Source: an uncultured Eubacteriales bacterium | GTDB lineage: Bacteria; Bacillota; Clostridia; Monoglobales; UMGS1388 | Direction: 5' to 3' | DNA length: 5,969 nt | Assembly (NCBI GenBank): GCA_900551345.1 | Contig: URVP01000097.1 | Location: 1-5,969, forward strand | In this document: positions 1 to 5,627 of the stretch, one piece after another | Position numbering within the stretch: position 1 is the first letter of the stretch | Layout: every line of letters starts with the position of its first letter | Notes under the pieces: generated by a model | What the model saw: the letters and a program-made list of their open reading frames with translations, nothing else | What the model was told of the DNA's origin: nothing | The model's database searches: none | Position numbers and translations under genes: made by a program

Positions 1-184
1 TCTTCTTAAATCTGTCAACACGTCCGCCTGTATCAACAAGCTTCTGCTTTCCTGTAAAGAAAGGGTGACATTTTGAACAAATTTCAACATGAATGTCTGA
101 CTTTGTCGATCCTGTAGCAATAACTTCACCGCAAGCGCATGTGATGGTTGTCTGCTTGTAATCGGGATGTATTCCTTCTTTCAT
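1..184 (-). CDS. rpmE: 50S ribosomal protein L31, zinc-binding type (partial, 3' end outside window)
   Basis: L31 is a small protein of the large ribosomal subunit that helps bridge the two subunits. The reverse strand reads 61 codons from an ATG at 184 to the window edge, starting MKEGIHPDYKQTTITCACG. The start typical of L31 (MK.GIHP.Y) is followed by C16, C18, C36 and C39, the four-cysteine zinc site of the 'C+' L31 type, and then by FFTGKQKLVDTGGRVDRF, which is strongly conserved. Only the last few residues should be missing, since L31 is usually about 65-90 residues. A GAGGTG ribosome binding site lies about eight bases upstream of the ATG, and a good promoter lies at 231-259. In many Bacillota the zinc-type L31 is accompanied elsewhere by a cysteine-free paralogue used under zinc limitation; none is visible here. 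Confidence 0.97.
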   Translation of the reverse strand, partial: MKEGIHPDYKQTTITCACGEVIATGSTKSDIHVEICSKCHPFFTGKQKLVDTGGRVDRFKK

Positions 185-230
185 TTGTTTCACCTCGTTT
201 ATATAAACTTATAATTATTAACCGCATGAT

Positions 231-259
231 ATTTTATCACATATATTTGCATTTTGCAA
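231..259 (-). promoter_or_regulatory. Sigma-A-type promoter of rpmE
   Basis: Read on the minus strand, TTGCAA (259-254) is followed after exactly 17 bases by TAAAAT (236-231). A TGA directly before the -10 box gives an extended -10 (TGn) element. Transcription would start near 224, leaving a leader of about 40 bases before the rpmE ATG at 184. The assignment rests on consensus match and spacing only. Confidence 0.7.
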
Positions 260-314
260 GTGTTTTTTAAAAAAAATATAAAATTAGAAAATGTAAATGG
301 AAATATATGTAAAT

Positions 315-368
315 AGATATAAAAAATGTAATAATATTTATAAAAGCAAAAAAAATATTACAATATCT
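315..368. repeat. Imperfect AT-rich inverted repeat upstream of the URO-D-fold gene
   Basis: AGATAT (315-320) is complementary to ATATCT (363-368). Inside these, TGTAAT (327-332) plus ATTT pairs with AAATATTACA (353-362), with an AAT insertion on the left and six unpaired A residues between the left outer and inner arms. The repeat lies just upstream of the presumed -10 of the gene at 415, so it could be an operator or part of a leader hairpin. The region is extremely A/T-rich, so chance is a real alternative. Confidence 0.35.
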
Positions 369-382
369 AATCTTTAAAATAG

Positions 383-391
383 TGTTATGAT
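383..391 (+). promoter_or_regulatory. Possible extended -10 promoter of the URO-D-fold gene
   Basis: TGTTATGAT contains a TATGAT hexamer (386-391) with the TGn extension. No good -35 box lies at 16-18 bases; the nearest candidate, TTACAA at 358-363, is 22 bases away. The predicted start near 398 would leave a very short leader, with the ribosome binding site (AAAGGAAG, 397-404) at its extreme 5' end, so a promoter further upstream in this AT-rich stretch is also possible. Confidence 0.35.
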
Positions 392-414
392 GATTCAAAG
401 GAAGTGTTAAGCGT

Positions 415-1431
415 ATGACCGAAAGAGAACTGGTTAAAAAAACATTAGAATTTAAAAATGATACGGGAGTCGTGCCCAGAACTATTTCGTATCTGTATTG
501 TGCAAAATTATTTCACGAAAAAGAGCTTAATAAGCTATTTGAGGATTTTCCTGAAGACATACTTTTCGGCACCCCGGGGTTTTGCTCTCAAACAGCACCT
601 ACTTATGGTGATCCAAACATGAAGGGTACATATATTGATGAATGGGGCTGCACCTTTGAAAATCTTAATATGGGAGCAATAGGAGAAGTTAAAAATCCTT
701 TGATCGGTGATGATGATTATGACTGGGACGGTATTGATAAAATACATATTCCTGTGGAGAATCTTACCATAGACCGAGAAAAAATCAACGAGTACTGTAA
801 AACAAAAACTCAATTTTTGATTGCAGGCTGCTGCCCTCGCCCTTTTGAACAGCTTCAGTTTATCAGAGGAACAGAAAATCTTTACTGTGACCTTATTACC
901 AAACCTGATAATATGCTTGAATTTGTGGACAGAATGCATAAATTCTACTGCAAGCAGCTTACATTGTGGGCACAGACAGATGTCGACGGTTTGTTTTTTA
1001 TGGACGATTGGGGCAGTCAGAAATCTCTGCTTATAAATCCTAATCTGTGGTGTGAAATATTTAAGCCAATGTATAAGGATTATATTAATATTGCTCATAA
1101 TTACGGAAAGAAAATTCTAATGCATTCAGACGGTTATATACTTGAGATTCTTCCTCATCTTGTTGAGCTGGGCCTTGATGCTGTAAATGCTCAGATTTTC
1201 TGCATGGATTTTAAAGACTTGGAACAGTTCAAAGGTAAAATTACTTTCTGGGGTGAAATTGACCGTCAGCATATGCTGCCCGAAGGCACAACGCAGGAAA
1301 TAGAGGAAGCTGTTAAAAAGGTTAAAAATACTTTTTGGCAAAACGGAGGTTGCGTCGCAATGTGCGAATTTGGCCTTAATGCTAAGCCTGAAAATGTATA
1401 TACAGTATATAAAACTTGGTCAGAAATTTAA
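415..1431 (+). CDS. Uroporphyrinogen decarboxylase-fold protein (URO-D/MtaA-CmuA-like), not HemE
   Basis: This 338-residue protein belongs to the URO-D superfamily, which contains true haem-pathway decarboxylase (HemE) and the cobamide methyltransferases MtaA, MtbA and CmuA. Family-like blocks, in order, are GCCPRPFEQLQFIRG (138-152), where the family usually has GPFE...RG; the acidic FFMDDWGSQ (194-202); KILMHSDGYI (233-242); LGLDAVNAQ (252-260); GEIDRQHMLPEGT (280-292); and a C-terminal CVAMCEFGLNAKPENV (313-328). The HemE N-terminal PVWxMRQAG catalytic motif is absent. The methyltransferase zinc motif H-x-C is H237-S-D239 here, with C317 in the approximate place of the late cysteine ligand. 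I infer a corrinoid- or metal-linked methyl-transfer or related role rather than haem synthesis; the substrate cannot be read. The start is supported by AAAGGAAG ten bases upstream. The gene stands alone, with no corrinoid protein or MtaB/MttB-type partner beside it in the window, and it ends at the shared terminator at 1441-1476. Confidence 0.85.
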   Translation: MTERELVKKTLEFKNDTGVVPRTISYLYCAKLFHEKELNKLFEDFPEDILFGTPGFCSQTAPTYGDPNMKGTYIDEWGCTFENLNMGAIGEVKNPLIGDDDYDWDGIDKIHIPVENLTIDREKINEYCKTKTQFLIAGCCPRPFEQLQFIRGTENLYCDLITKPDNMLEFVDRMHKFYCKQLTLWAQTDVDGLFFMDDWGSQKSLLINPNLWCEIFKPMYKDYINIAHNYGKKILMHSDGYILEILPHLVELGLDAVNAQIFCMDFKDLEQFKGKITFWGEIDRQHMLPEGTTQEIEEAVKKVKNTFWQNGGCVAMCEFGLNAKPENVYTVYKTWSEI

Positions 1432-1440
1432 GTGCAATTT

Positions 1441-1476
1441 AAAAGCCTGTTGAAAGATAACTTTAAGCAGGCTTTT
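1441..1476. terminator. Hairpin terminator between convergent genes, probably bidirectional
   Basis: AAAAGCCTG (1441-1449) and CAGGCTTTT (1468-1476) form a perfect nine-pair stem. It is extended inward by a G-U pair, one A-T pair, a G/A mismatch and four more pairs, closing on an ATAA loop. It begins ten bases after the stop of the URO-D-fold gene and ends ten bases before the stop of hydE. The A-rich left arm and T-rich right arm give a short U run in either direction, so it can serve both converging transcripts. Confidence 0.8.
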
Positions 1477-1486
1477 ACTTATTATT

Positions 1487-2521
1487 TTAATTTGCCTTAT
1501 AATCTCCTCTGTCCACTACTACTTTGTATCCTATTTTGTGCATCTTTTCTTTTAATTCGTTTAGCGATTGTGCTGATTCTGCTCCCGAATACAGTTTGTT
1601 GTCATACAATTCGTACAGTTTTCTGGTGTCTACAGGAGATAGGTTGGGCATTACTACATTTGCACCGGCTTTTATACCCTGTTCTCTTCCGTTGTCAGAC
1701 AGGGTACCCAGTGCCGTAGTTGCCGGCAGCAGTGCATTGGGGAACATCAATCTCAATATGGCTATCATTTTAAGAGTCAGTTCAACACTTCCGTTTTTTT
1801 CATTTTTAAACGGAGTGTTTTTATGACTGATAAACGGACCGATTCCTATCATCTCAGGTTTAAGCTCCTGTAAAAAACGAAGATCTTCAATTAAGTTGCA
1901 TGTGGTTTGATACGGTGATCCAACCATAAATCCGCTGCCTGTCTGATAGCCTATCTCTTTAAGATTAAACAGACATTCTTTTCGGTTTTTAAGGCTCATG
2001 GAGGAGGGGTGTAACTTTTTATAATGCTCCTCACATGCGGTTTCGTGGCGAAGCAGGTATCTGTCCGCACCCGAGTCATAATAAGCTTTATAGCTTGAAT
2101 ACTCCTTTTCACCAAGTGATAATGTTACTGCGCAGTAGGGATAGAGTTTTTTTATGGAATATACAATGTCACATATTATCTTGTCTGAATAATATAAATC
2201 TTCACCGCCTTGCAACACAAATGTACGAAAACCAAGTTCGTATCCTTGCCTGCAGCACGAAAGTATATCTTCTTTTGATAAACGGAATCTTTCTGCACCG
2301 GTATTGCTTCGCCGAATACCGCAGTATAAACAGTCGTTTTTACAATAATTTGTTATTTCGATAAGCCCTCTTATATAAACATCGTTGCCATATACAGACT
2401 TTCTTACTTCTTGTGCCGATTCAAACAAAATATTGTTGATGTTTTCACTTTCAATCAGCAGTTTTAATTCATCGTCAAAAAGATTTCTTTCTTTTGTTAG
2501 TGTTCTTATAATTTCCTTCAT
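1487..2521 (-). CDS. hydE: [FeFe]-hydrogenase H-cluster maturase HydE (radical SAM)
   Basis: HydE is a cytoplasmic radical SAM enzyme that, with HydG and HydF, builds the [2Fe] subcluster of [FeFe]-hydrogenase. The 344-residue product matches the family length (about 350). It has the CX3CX2C iron-sulfur motif C60-C64-C67 inside YIRGLIEITNYCKNDCLYCG, a SAM-contacting GGED (105-108), RHETA (158-162), GSGFMVGSPYQT (195-206), GIGPFI (226-231), PATTALGTL (266-274) and GANVVMPNLSP (286-296), all HydE-like. The paralogue PylB fits less well because HydE-type residues surround the cluster. The optional second cluster near the C terminus is absent: no cysteine follows C208. I chose the ATG at 2521 because AGAGGA lies nine bases upstream and homology begins there; a longer in-frame reading to 2686 would only add 55 residues overlapping the lipid kinase gene. 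The gene is second in an operon, 13 bases after the lipid kinase stop. No hydrogenase, hydF or hydG is in the window. Confidence 0.94.
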   Translation of the reverse strand: MKEIIRTLTKERNLFDDELKLLIESENINNILFESAQEVRKSVYGNDVYIRGLIEITNYCKNDCLYCGIRRSNTGAERFRLSKEDILSCCRQGYELGFRTFVLQGGEDLYYSDKIICDIVYSIKKLYPYCAVTLSLGEKEYSSYKAYYDSGADRYLLRHETACEEHYKKLHPSSMSLKNRKECLFNLKEIGYQTGSGFMVGSPYQTTCNLIEDLRFLQELKPEMIGIGPFISHKNTPFKNEKNGSVELTLKMIAILRLMFPNALLPATTALGTLSDNGREQGIKAGANVVMPNLSPVDTRKLYELYDNKLYSGAESAQSLNELKEKMHKIGYKVVVDRGDYKAN

Positions 2522-2530
2522 AAAGATAAA

Positions 2531-2536
2531 TCCTCT
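2531..2536 (-). promoter_or_regulatory. hydE ribosome binding site overlapping the upstream stop codon
   Basis: On the minus strand AGAGGA (2536-2531) lies nine bases before the hydE ATG. Its first two bases are the last two of the lipid kinase TAG stop (2537-2535). Ribosomes ending on the lipid kinase would sit on this site, so translation of hydE is probably coupled. This site also decides the hydE start. Confidence 0.75.
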
Positions 2537-3419
2537 ATAAAACAATACTAATGGCTTTATGTTCAGCTTTAATTTCAACATCACAGTCTGAAGCACAAGC
2601 TTCACCGTCGAGAGACCATACGGTCGGTTCGGCGAATTTAAAGTTAACATTAGCAGTTTTGAAAAAGTCAAATACATCACTGTCAAATTTGCTGTTCGTT
2701 ATTCCAAAAATTATTTTTGCCAGGTCGTTTGGGGTCACTGGTTTTTTTATAAGAATAACTTCAAAAAGCCCATCGCTGAAATCCACATTGTTCTGAGGCA
2801 GATGTACGATTCCCCCTATTGAAGTGGAGTTTGCTACTGCTCCGAATATATATTCCCCTTCATATACATTTCCGTCGGATTCTGTTTTAACATTGTATGT
2901 TTTAATATTTGCTATATCCTTTATACCTTCCAGAACATATGCCAGATGTCCGAATACATTTTTAAAGGATTGGCGGGTATTATACGAAACAGCCGTGAAA
3001 ACTCCGAATGATGCTATATATGTGAAGTTTTTTTCGTTATTAAATAAACCTAAATCTATTTTCTGTGCTTTCCCTTCGCACAAGAGTTTGGCTGCATCTG
3101 TTGTATTTGCAGGAATGCCTACGCTGTTTGCAAAATCATTTGTGCTTCCGGATGGGATATACCCAATTGTGCACTTTTGACCGGACTTCATTACTCCGTT
3201 AATAACTTCATTGAGTGTACCGTCGCCTCCGCAGCAGGCTACAAGGTCATATTCTGAAAGGTCAGAAGACAATATTATTTCGGTTGCATGCAGTCTGTGC
3301 TTTGTCAGGCGTATTACTATTTCATCAAATTTACTGCTAAGAATGTTAATTATATCAAATGTGTTTTGTTTAACTTTCATTTTCCCTGAACTTGGATTAA
3401 TTATCAGCAATATTTTCAT
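2535..3419 (-). CDS. Diacylglycerol kinase-family lipid kinase (DagK/YegS/BmrU type)
   Basis: These cytosolic enzymes phosphorylate diacylglycerol or related lipids with ATP, feeding lipid back into phosphatidic acid and phospholipid synthesis. The 294-residue protein carries the family landmarks: an N-terminal strand and loop with NPSSGK (8-13), the nucleotide-binding GGDGTLNEV (64-72), PSGSTNDFA (89-97), FSDGLFEV (214-221), where the aspartate belongs to the magnesium-binding region, and LDGE (270-273), whose glutamate sits in the position of the catalytic base of DgkB-like kinases. Length is normal (about 290-310) and nothing is missing. The start is firm: GGAGGGAG lies nine bases before the ATG, and a well-spaced promoter lies further upstream. 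The gene leads an operon whose next member is hydE, with only 13 bases between them. Substrate is inferred from family; other members use undecaprenol-like lipids, sphingoid bases or phosphatidylglycerol, so the exact lipid is uncertain. Confidence 0.92.
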   Translation of the reverse strand: MKILLIINPSSGKMKVKQNTFDIINILSSKFDEIVIRLTKHRLHATEIILSSDLSEYDLVACCGGDGTLNEVINGVMKSGQKCTIGYIPSGSTNDFANSVGIPANTTDAAKLLCEGKAQKIDLGLFNNEKNFTYIASFGVFTAVSYNTRQSFKNVFGHLAYVLEGIKDIANIKTYNVKTESDGNVYEGEYIFGAVANSTSIGGIVHLPQNNVDFSDGLFEVILIKKPVTPNDLAKIIFGITNSKFDSDVFDFFKTANVNFKFAEPTVWSLDGEACASDCDVEIKAEHKAISIVL

Positions 3420-3464
3420 TTGTATGTTCTCCCTCCGTTCAACAGGATATTATCTGCAAATTAA

Positions 3465-3495
3465 ATGTATATTAATTTGTATTAATATTATACAT
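3465..3495. repeat. Inverted repeat over the promoter/start of the lipid kinase-hydE operon
   Basis: ATGTATATTAAT (3465-3476) is mirrored across a TTGT spacer by ATTAATATTATACAT (3481-3495), with two or three extra bases in the right arm. It covers the -10 box (3487-3492) and the predicted start (about 3480) of the minus-strand operon, the classic place for a repressor operator. It does not match a regulator site I can name, and A/T richness makes coincidence possible. Confidence 0.4.
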
Positions 3496-3515
3496 CTTTC
3501 TCATTTCGTTTTCAA
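3487..3515 (-). promoter_or_regulatory. Sigma-A promoter of the lipid kinase-hydE operon
   Basis: On the minus strand TTGAAA (3515-3510) and a perfect TATAAT (3492-3487) are separated by 17 bases. The predicted start is near 3480, giving a leader of about 60 bases before the lipid kinase ATG at 3419. It is divergent from the riboswitch promoter at 3593-3621. Confidence 0.75.
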
Positions 3516-3592
3516 TAGATACATTAAAATATAAGATTATTAAATTATCATAACAATTTGCGACAGTGTTTTGTGTTTTTTGACAAAATCTA

Positions 3593-3621
3593 TTGACAAT
3601 ATATGTATGGTTTGTTAAAAT
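3593..3621 (+). promoter_or_regulatory. Sigma-A promoter driving the lysine riboswitch and NhaC-family gene
   Basis: A perfect TTGACA (3593-3598) is followed after 17 bases by TAAAAT (3616-3621), with a TG extension at 3613-3614. Transcription would begin near 3628, about 20 bases before the aptamer. A second TTGACA occurs at 3580-3585, and a perfect TATAAT at 3632-3637 lacks a good partner; these may be alternatives but fit less well. Confidence 0.75.
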
Positions 3622-3644
3622 TGCCTTAACATATAATAAAATAT

Positions 3645-3810
3645 CGTCGGATAGAGGCGCAGCAGTTATTATTAAGCTTTTGTTCTATCGGGTGTTAATA
3701 AAGCCTAAAGGAACTGTTGCCGAAGCAAAGTAACTATACACCCGTAACTGCTTTGCTGGGTCGGTGCAGAAAATGTATCGGACTGTCACGGATGTGGAGA
3801 GCTATCGCTG
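3645..3810 (+). promoter_or_regulatory. Lysine riboswitch (L box) aptamer
   Basis: This leader RNA senses L-lysine and lowers expression of the downstream transporter. Conserved L-box sequence is present: GATAGAGGCGC near the 5' end, CTAAAGG, GTTGCCGAAGCAAAG, TTTGCTGG, GGTGCA, CTGTCA and a closing GGAGAGCTATC. Helices can be drawn: P1 3650-3654 with 3802-3806; P2a 3659-3667 with 3712-3720 (one G-U); P2b 3676-3680 with 3700-3704; P3 3724-3730 with 3751-3757; P4 3762-3768 with 3774-3780; and a short P5 around 3787-3796. The P2 loop CGGGTGT (3689-3695) is perfectly complementary to ACACCCG (3738-3744) in the P3 loop, the kissing interaction expected of this class. The usual AGUA half of the loop E motif in P2 is not obvious. 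The class is very secure; outer limits are approximate. Confidence 0.96.
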
Positions 3811-3857
3811 TTGTGCCGGCTGTATCTGTGGACTTCTGCCCGTGGATATAGCTTTTT
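3800..3857 (+). terminator. Riboswitch expression platform: intrinsic terminator and competing antiterminator
   Basis: GCTGTATC (3819-3826) pairs with GATATAGC (3845-3852, one G-U), followed by TTTTT (3853-3857): an intrinsic terminator. Its 3' arm ATAGCT (3848-3853) can pair instead with AGCTAT (3800-3805), which contains the 3' strand of aptamer helix P1. The reading is that without lysine AGCTAT captures ATAGCT and transcription continues. With lysine P1 forms, the terminator folds and transcription stops. This is inferred from pairing alone. Confidence 0.75.
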
Positions 3858-3889
3858 ATATGTAATTATTTAAAATAGGGGAGAAATTT

Positions 3890-5515
3890 ATGTCAAAAAC
3901 AAAAAGATTATTTGCTGTAATTGCTGCAATAGCAATTATGCTTTTGCCTTTGTGCTGTTTTGCAGAGGGGGAAGAAACCGTATCAAGCTATTTTTACAAT
4001 ACGGCGTGGGGCTTGCTGCCTCCCATTATAGCAATTGCTCTTGCTCTGATTACTAAAGAAGTGTATTCTTCTCTGTTTATCGGAATAGTTGCCGGCGGTT
4101 TGTTATATTCCAATTTTAATTTTGAAGGAACTATAGTTCATGTTTTTCATAACGGTTTTGTGTCGCAGCTTTCCGATGCTTATAATGTGGGTATTCTCTT
4201 GTTCCTTGTTGTTCTCGGTGCCATGGTTGCTATGATGAATAAAGCAGGAGGATCAGCAGCATTCGGACGGTGGGCATCAACAAAAATTAAGACAAGGATT
4301 GGTGCGCAGCTTGCTACAATTGTGCTTGGCGTATTGATTTTTATTGATGATTATTTTAATTGCCTTACTGTAGGTTCTGTTATGCGCCCCATTACGGATA
4401 AACATAATGTTTCAAGAGCTAAACTTGCGTACTTGATTGATGCAACTGCAGCTCCCGTGTGTATTATCGCTCCGATTTCTTCCTGGGCTGCAGCTGTCAG
4501 CGGTTTTGCAGCAGGTTCAGGTATGAACGGATTTCAGCTCTTTATTAGTGCTATTCCTTACAATTTCTACGCAATACTTACCATAGTAATGATGATTACT
4601 ATAGCACTGCTTAAATTTGATTACGGTCCTATGAAGGTTCACGAAAGAAATGCAATGATGGGCGATCTTTTTACATCTGATGCAGAAAGTTTTAAAGATT
4701 CTGAAGATAATACTTCTAATCCTAAAGGTAGAGTTATAGACCTTGTTCTCCCTGTAGTAGTGCTTATAATTGCTTGTGTTATAGGTATGATATATTCCGG
4801 CGGATATTTTACTGCCGGTGAAGAAGGTTATAGAAATATTATAACGGCATTTTCAAACAGTGACGCCTCCGTGGGTCTTGTGTATGGTTCTTTCATCACT
4901 CTTGTTATAACGGTTGTTTTCTATATGTTCAGAAGAGTTCTGTCCTTTAAATCCTGCATGGAATCAATACCGGAAGGCTTTAAAGCAATGGTTCCTGCCA
5001 TTATGATTCTTGCATGTGCATGGACGCTTAAAGGTATGACAGACAGTCTCGGAGCTGCTGAATTTATTCAATCAGTTGTTAAACAATCAGCGGATTCATT
5101 TATGAATTTCCTGCCCGCAATTATTTTCCTTATTGCAGTTGGTCTTTCTTTTGCAACCGGTACATCATGGGGTACTTTCGGTATTTTTATCCCCATTGTT
5201 ATTTCCGTGTTTGGTTTTGAAGGCGGCAATCTTACCATAATTGCAATTTCAGCTTGTATGGCAGGTGCTGTATGCGGTGACCATTGCTCACCTATTTCTG
5301 ATACTACAATTATGGCGTCAGCCGGTTCTCAGTCAAACCATATAAATCATGTTTCCACACAGCTCCCTTATGCTTTGACTGTAGCGGCGGTTTCATTTGT
5401 TTCATATATCGCAGCAGGTTTTATTCAGAATGCGTGGATTATACTTCCTGCATCAATTGTTATAATGGTAGCAGTATTGTTTGTTATTAAAGTATGTGTA
5501 AAAACTGCTGAATAA
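3890..5515 (+). CDS. NhaC-family Na+/H+ antiporter-like transporter, probable lysine importer (LysW-like)
   Basis: This is a 541-residue polytopic membrane protein of the NhaC antiporter family. About twelve to fourteen hydrophobic segments follow a short basic N terminus, with one hydrophilic loop at about 243-281. Family motifs include FIDDYFNCLTVGSVMRPITD (151-170), ATGTSWGTFGIF (422-433) and GDHCSPISDTTIMASAG (463-479). Residues 1-25 look like a cleavable signal peptide (KTKR, hydrophobic core, CFA before EGEE), which is unusual for a transporter, although it could stay uncleaved as a first membrane helix. AGGGGAG six bases before the ATG supports the start. A lysine riboswitch directly controls the gene. 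Comparative work on L-box regulons (Rodionov and co-workers, 2003) proposed NhaC-type LysW proteins as lysine transporters, so I infer lysine uptake, probably ion-coupled, rather than general sodium/proton exchange. The gene is monocistronic, with its own promoter and a strong terminator. Confidence 0.92.
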   Translation: MSKTKRLFAVIAAIAIMLLPLCCFAEGEETVSSYFYNTAWGLLPPIIAIALALITKEVYSSLFIGIVAGGLLYSNFNFEGTIVHVFHNGFVSQLSDAYNVGILLFLVVLGAMVAMMNKAGGSAAFGRWASTKIKTRIGAQLATIVLGVLIFIDDYFNCLTVGSVMRPITDKHNVSRAKLAYLIDATAAPVCIIAPISSWAAAVSGFAAGSGMNGFQLFISAIPYNFYAILTIVMMITIALLKFDYGPMKVHERNAMMGDLFTSDAESFKDSEDNTSNPKGRVIDLVLPVVVLIIACVIGMIYSGGYFTAGEEGYRNIITAFSNSDASVGLVYGSFITLVITVVFYMFRRVLSFKSCMESIPEGFKAMVPAIMILACAWTLKGMTDSLGAAEFIQSVVKQSADSFMNFLPAIIFLIAVGLSFATGTSWGTFGIFIPIVISVFGFEGGNLTIIAISACMAGAVCGDHCSPISDTTIMASAGSQSNHINHVSTQLPYALTVAAVSFVSYIAAGFIQNAWIILPASIVIMVAVLFVIKVCVKTAE

Positions 5516-5523
5516 AACTATGG

Positions 5524-5559
5524 TTAAAAAGTCTGTATCTGTAGATGCAGACTTTTTAA
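5524..5559 (+). terminator. Rho-independent terminator of the NhaC-family gene
   Basis: TTAAAAAGTCTG (5524-5535) and CAGACTTTTTAA (5548-5559) are perfectly complementary over 12 pairs, extended by four more pairs including one G-U to a TGTA loop. The hairpin begins eight bases after the stop codon and its right arm carries a five-T run. The mirrored A run could also stop transcription from the right. Confidence 0.9.
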
Positions 5560-5627
5560 TGTTATATCATTGAATAAAATGTCGGTAAAATGTTGGTAAT
5601 TTGTTTTATATTTGTTCATAATATAAA

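Larger units (their letters stand above)
185..414. other. AT-rich divergent intergenic region without a gene
   Basis: This region separates rpmE (minus) from the URO-D-fold gene (plus). It holds the rpmE promoter, a TTTTTTAAAAAA tract (263-274), the imperfect inverted repeat at 315-368 and a weak promoter candidate at 383-391. I see no conserved small ORF or RNA gene in it. Confidence 0.7.

Noticed and set aside
185..224. Possible L31 leader RNA (ribosomal protein autoregulation)
   Set aside because: The leader of about 40 bases is AT-rich and I could not draw a convincing conserved hairpin.
535..1098. Open frame of 187 codons on the minus strand
   Set aside because: It lies wholly inside the URO-D-fold gene, has no family resemblance or ribosome binding site, and is cysteine- and isoleucine-rich in a way expected of an antisense shadow.
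1432..1719. Plus-strand open frame just after the URO-D-fold gene
   Set aside because: It passes through the terminator hairpin and the antisense of hydE and resembles no family.
1487..2521. PylB (methylornithine synthase) as an alternative to HydE, prompted by the nearby methyltransferase-like gene
   Set aside because: The residues around the CX3CX2C cluster, GGED, PATTALGTL and GANVVMPN fit HydE better, and no pylC, pylD, pylS or pylT is seen.
2522..2686. 55-residue N-terminal extension of HydE
   Set aside because: It overlaps the 3' end of the lipid kinase in another frame, has no HydE similarity, and a proper ribosome binding site sits before the ATG at 2521.
2824..3180. Plus-strand open frame opposite the lipid kinase
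   Set aside because: It is the complement of well-conserved lipid kinase codons, with no start signals.
3613..3631. TGTTAA...TTAACA inverted hexamers, reminiscent of a Rex site
   Set aside because: The spacer is seven bases rather than the expected shorter spacing and the outer bases do not match; the sequence is explained by the promoter -10 region.
5576..5597. Two tandem copies of an 11-base AAAATGTYGGT unit
   Set aside because: Only two copies with one mismatch, outside the promoter boxes; most likely a small slippage duplication.
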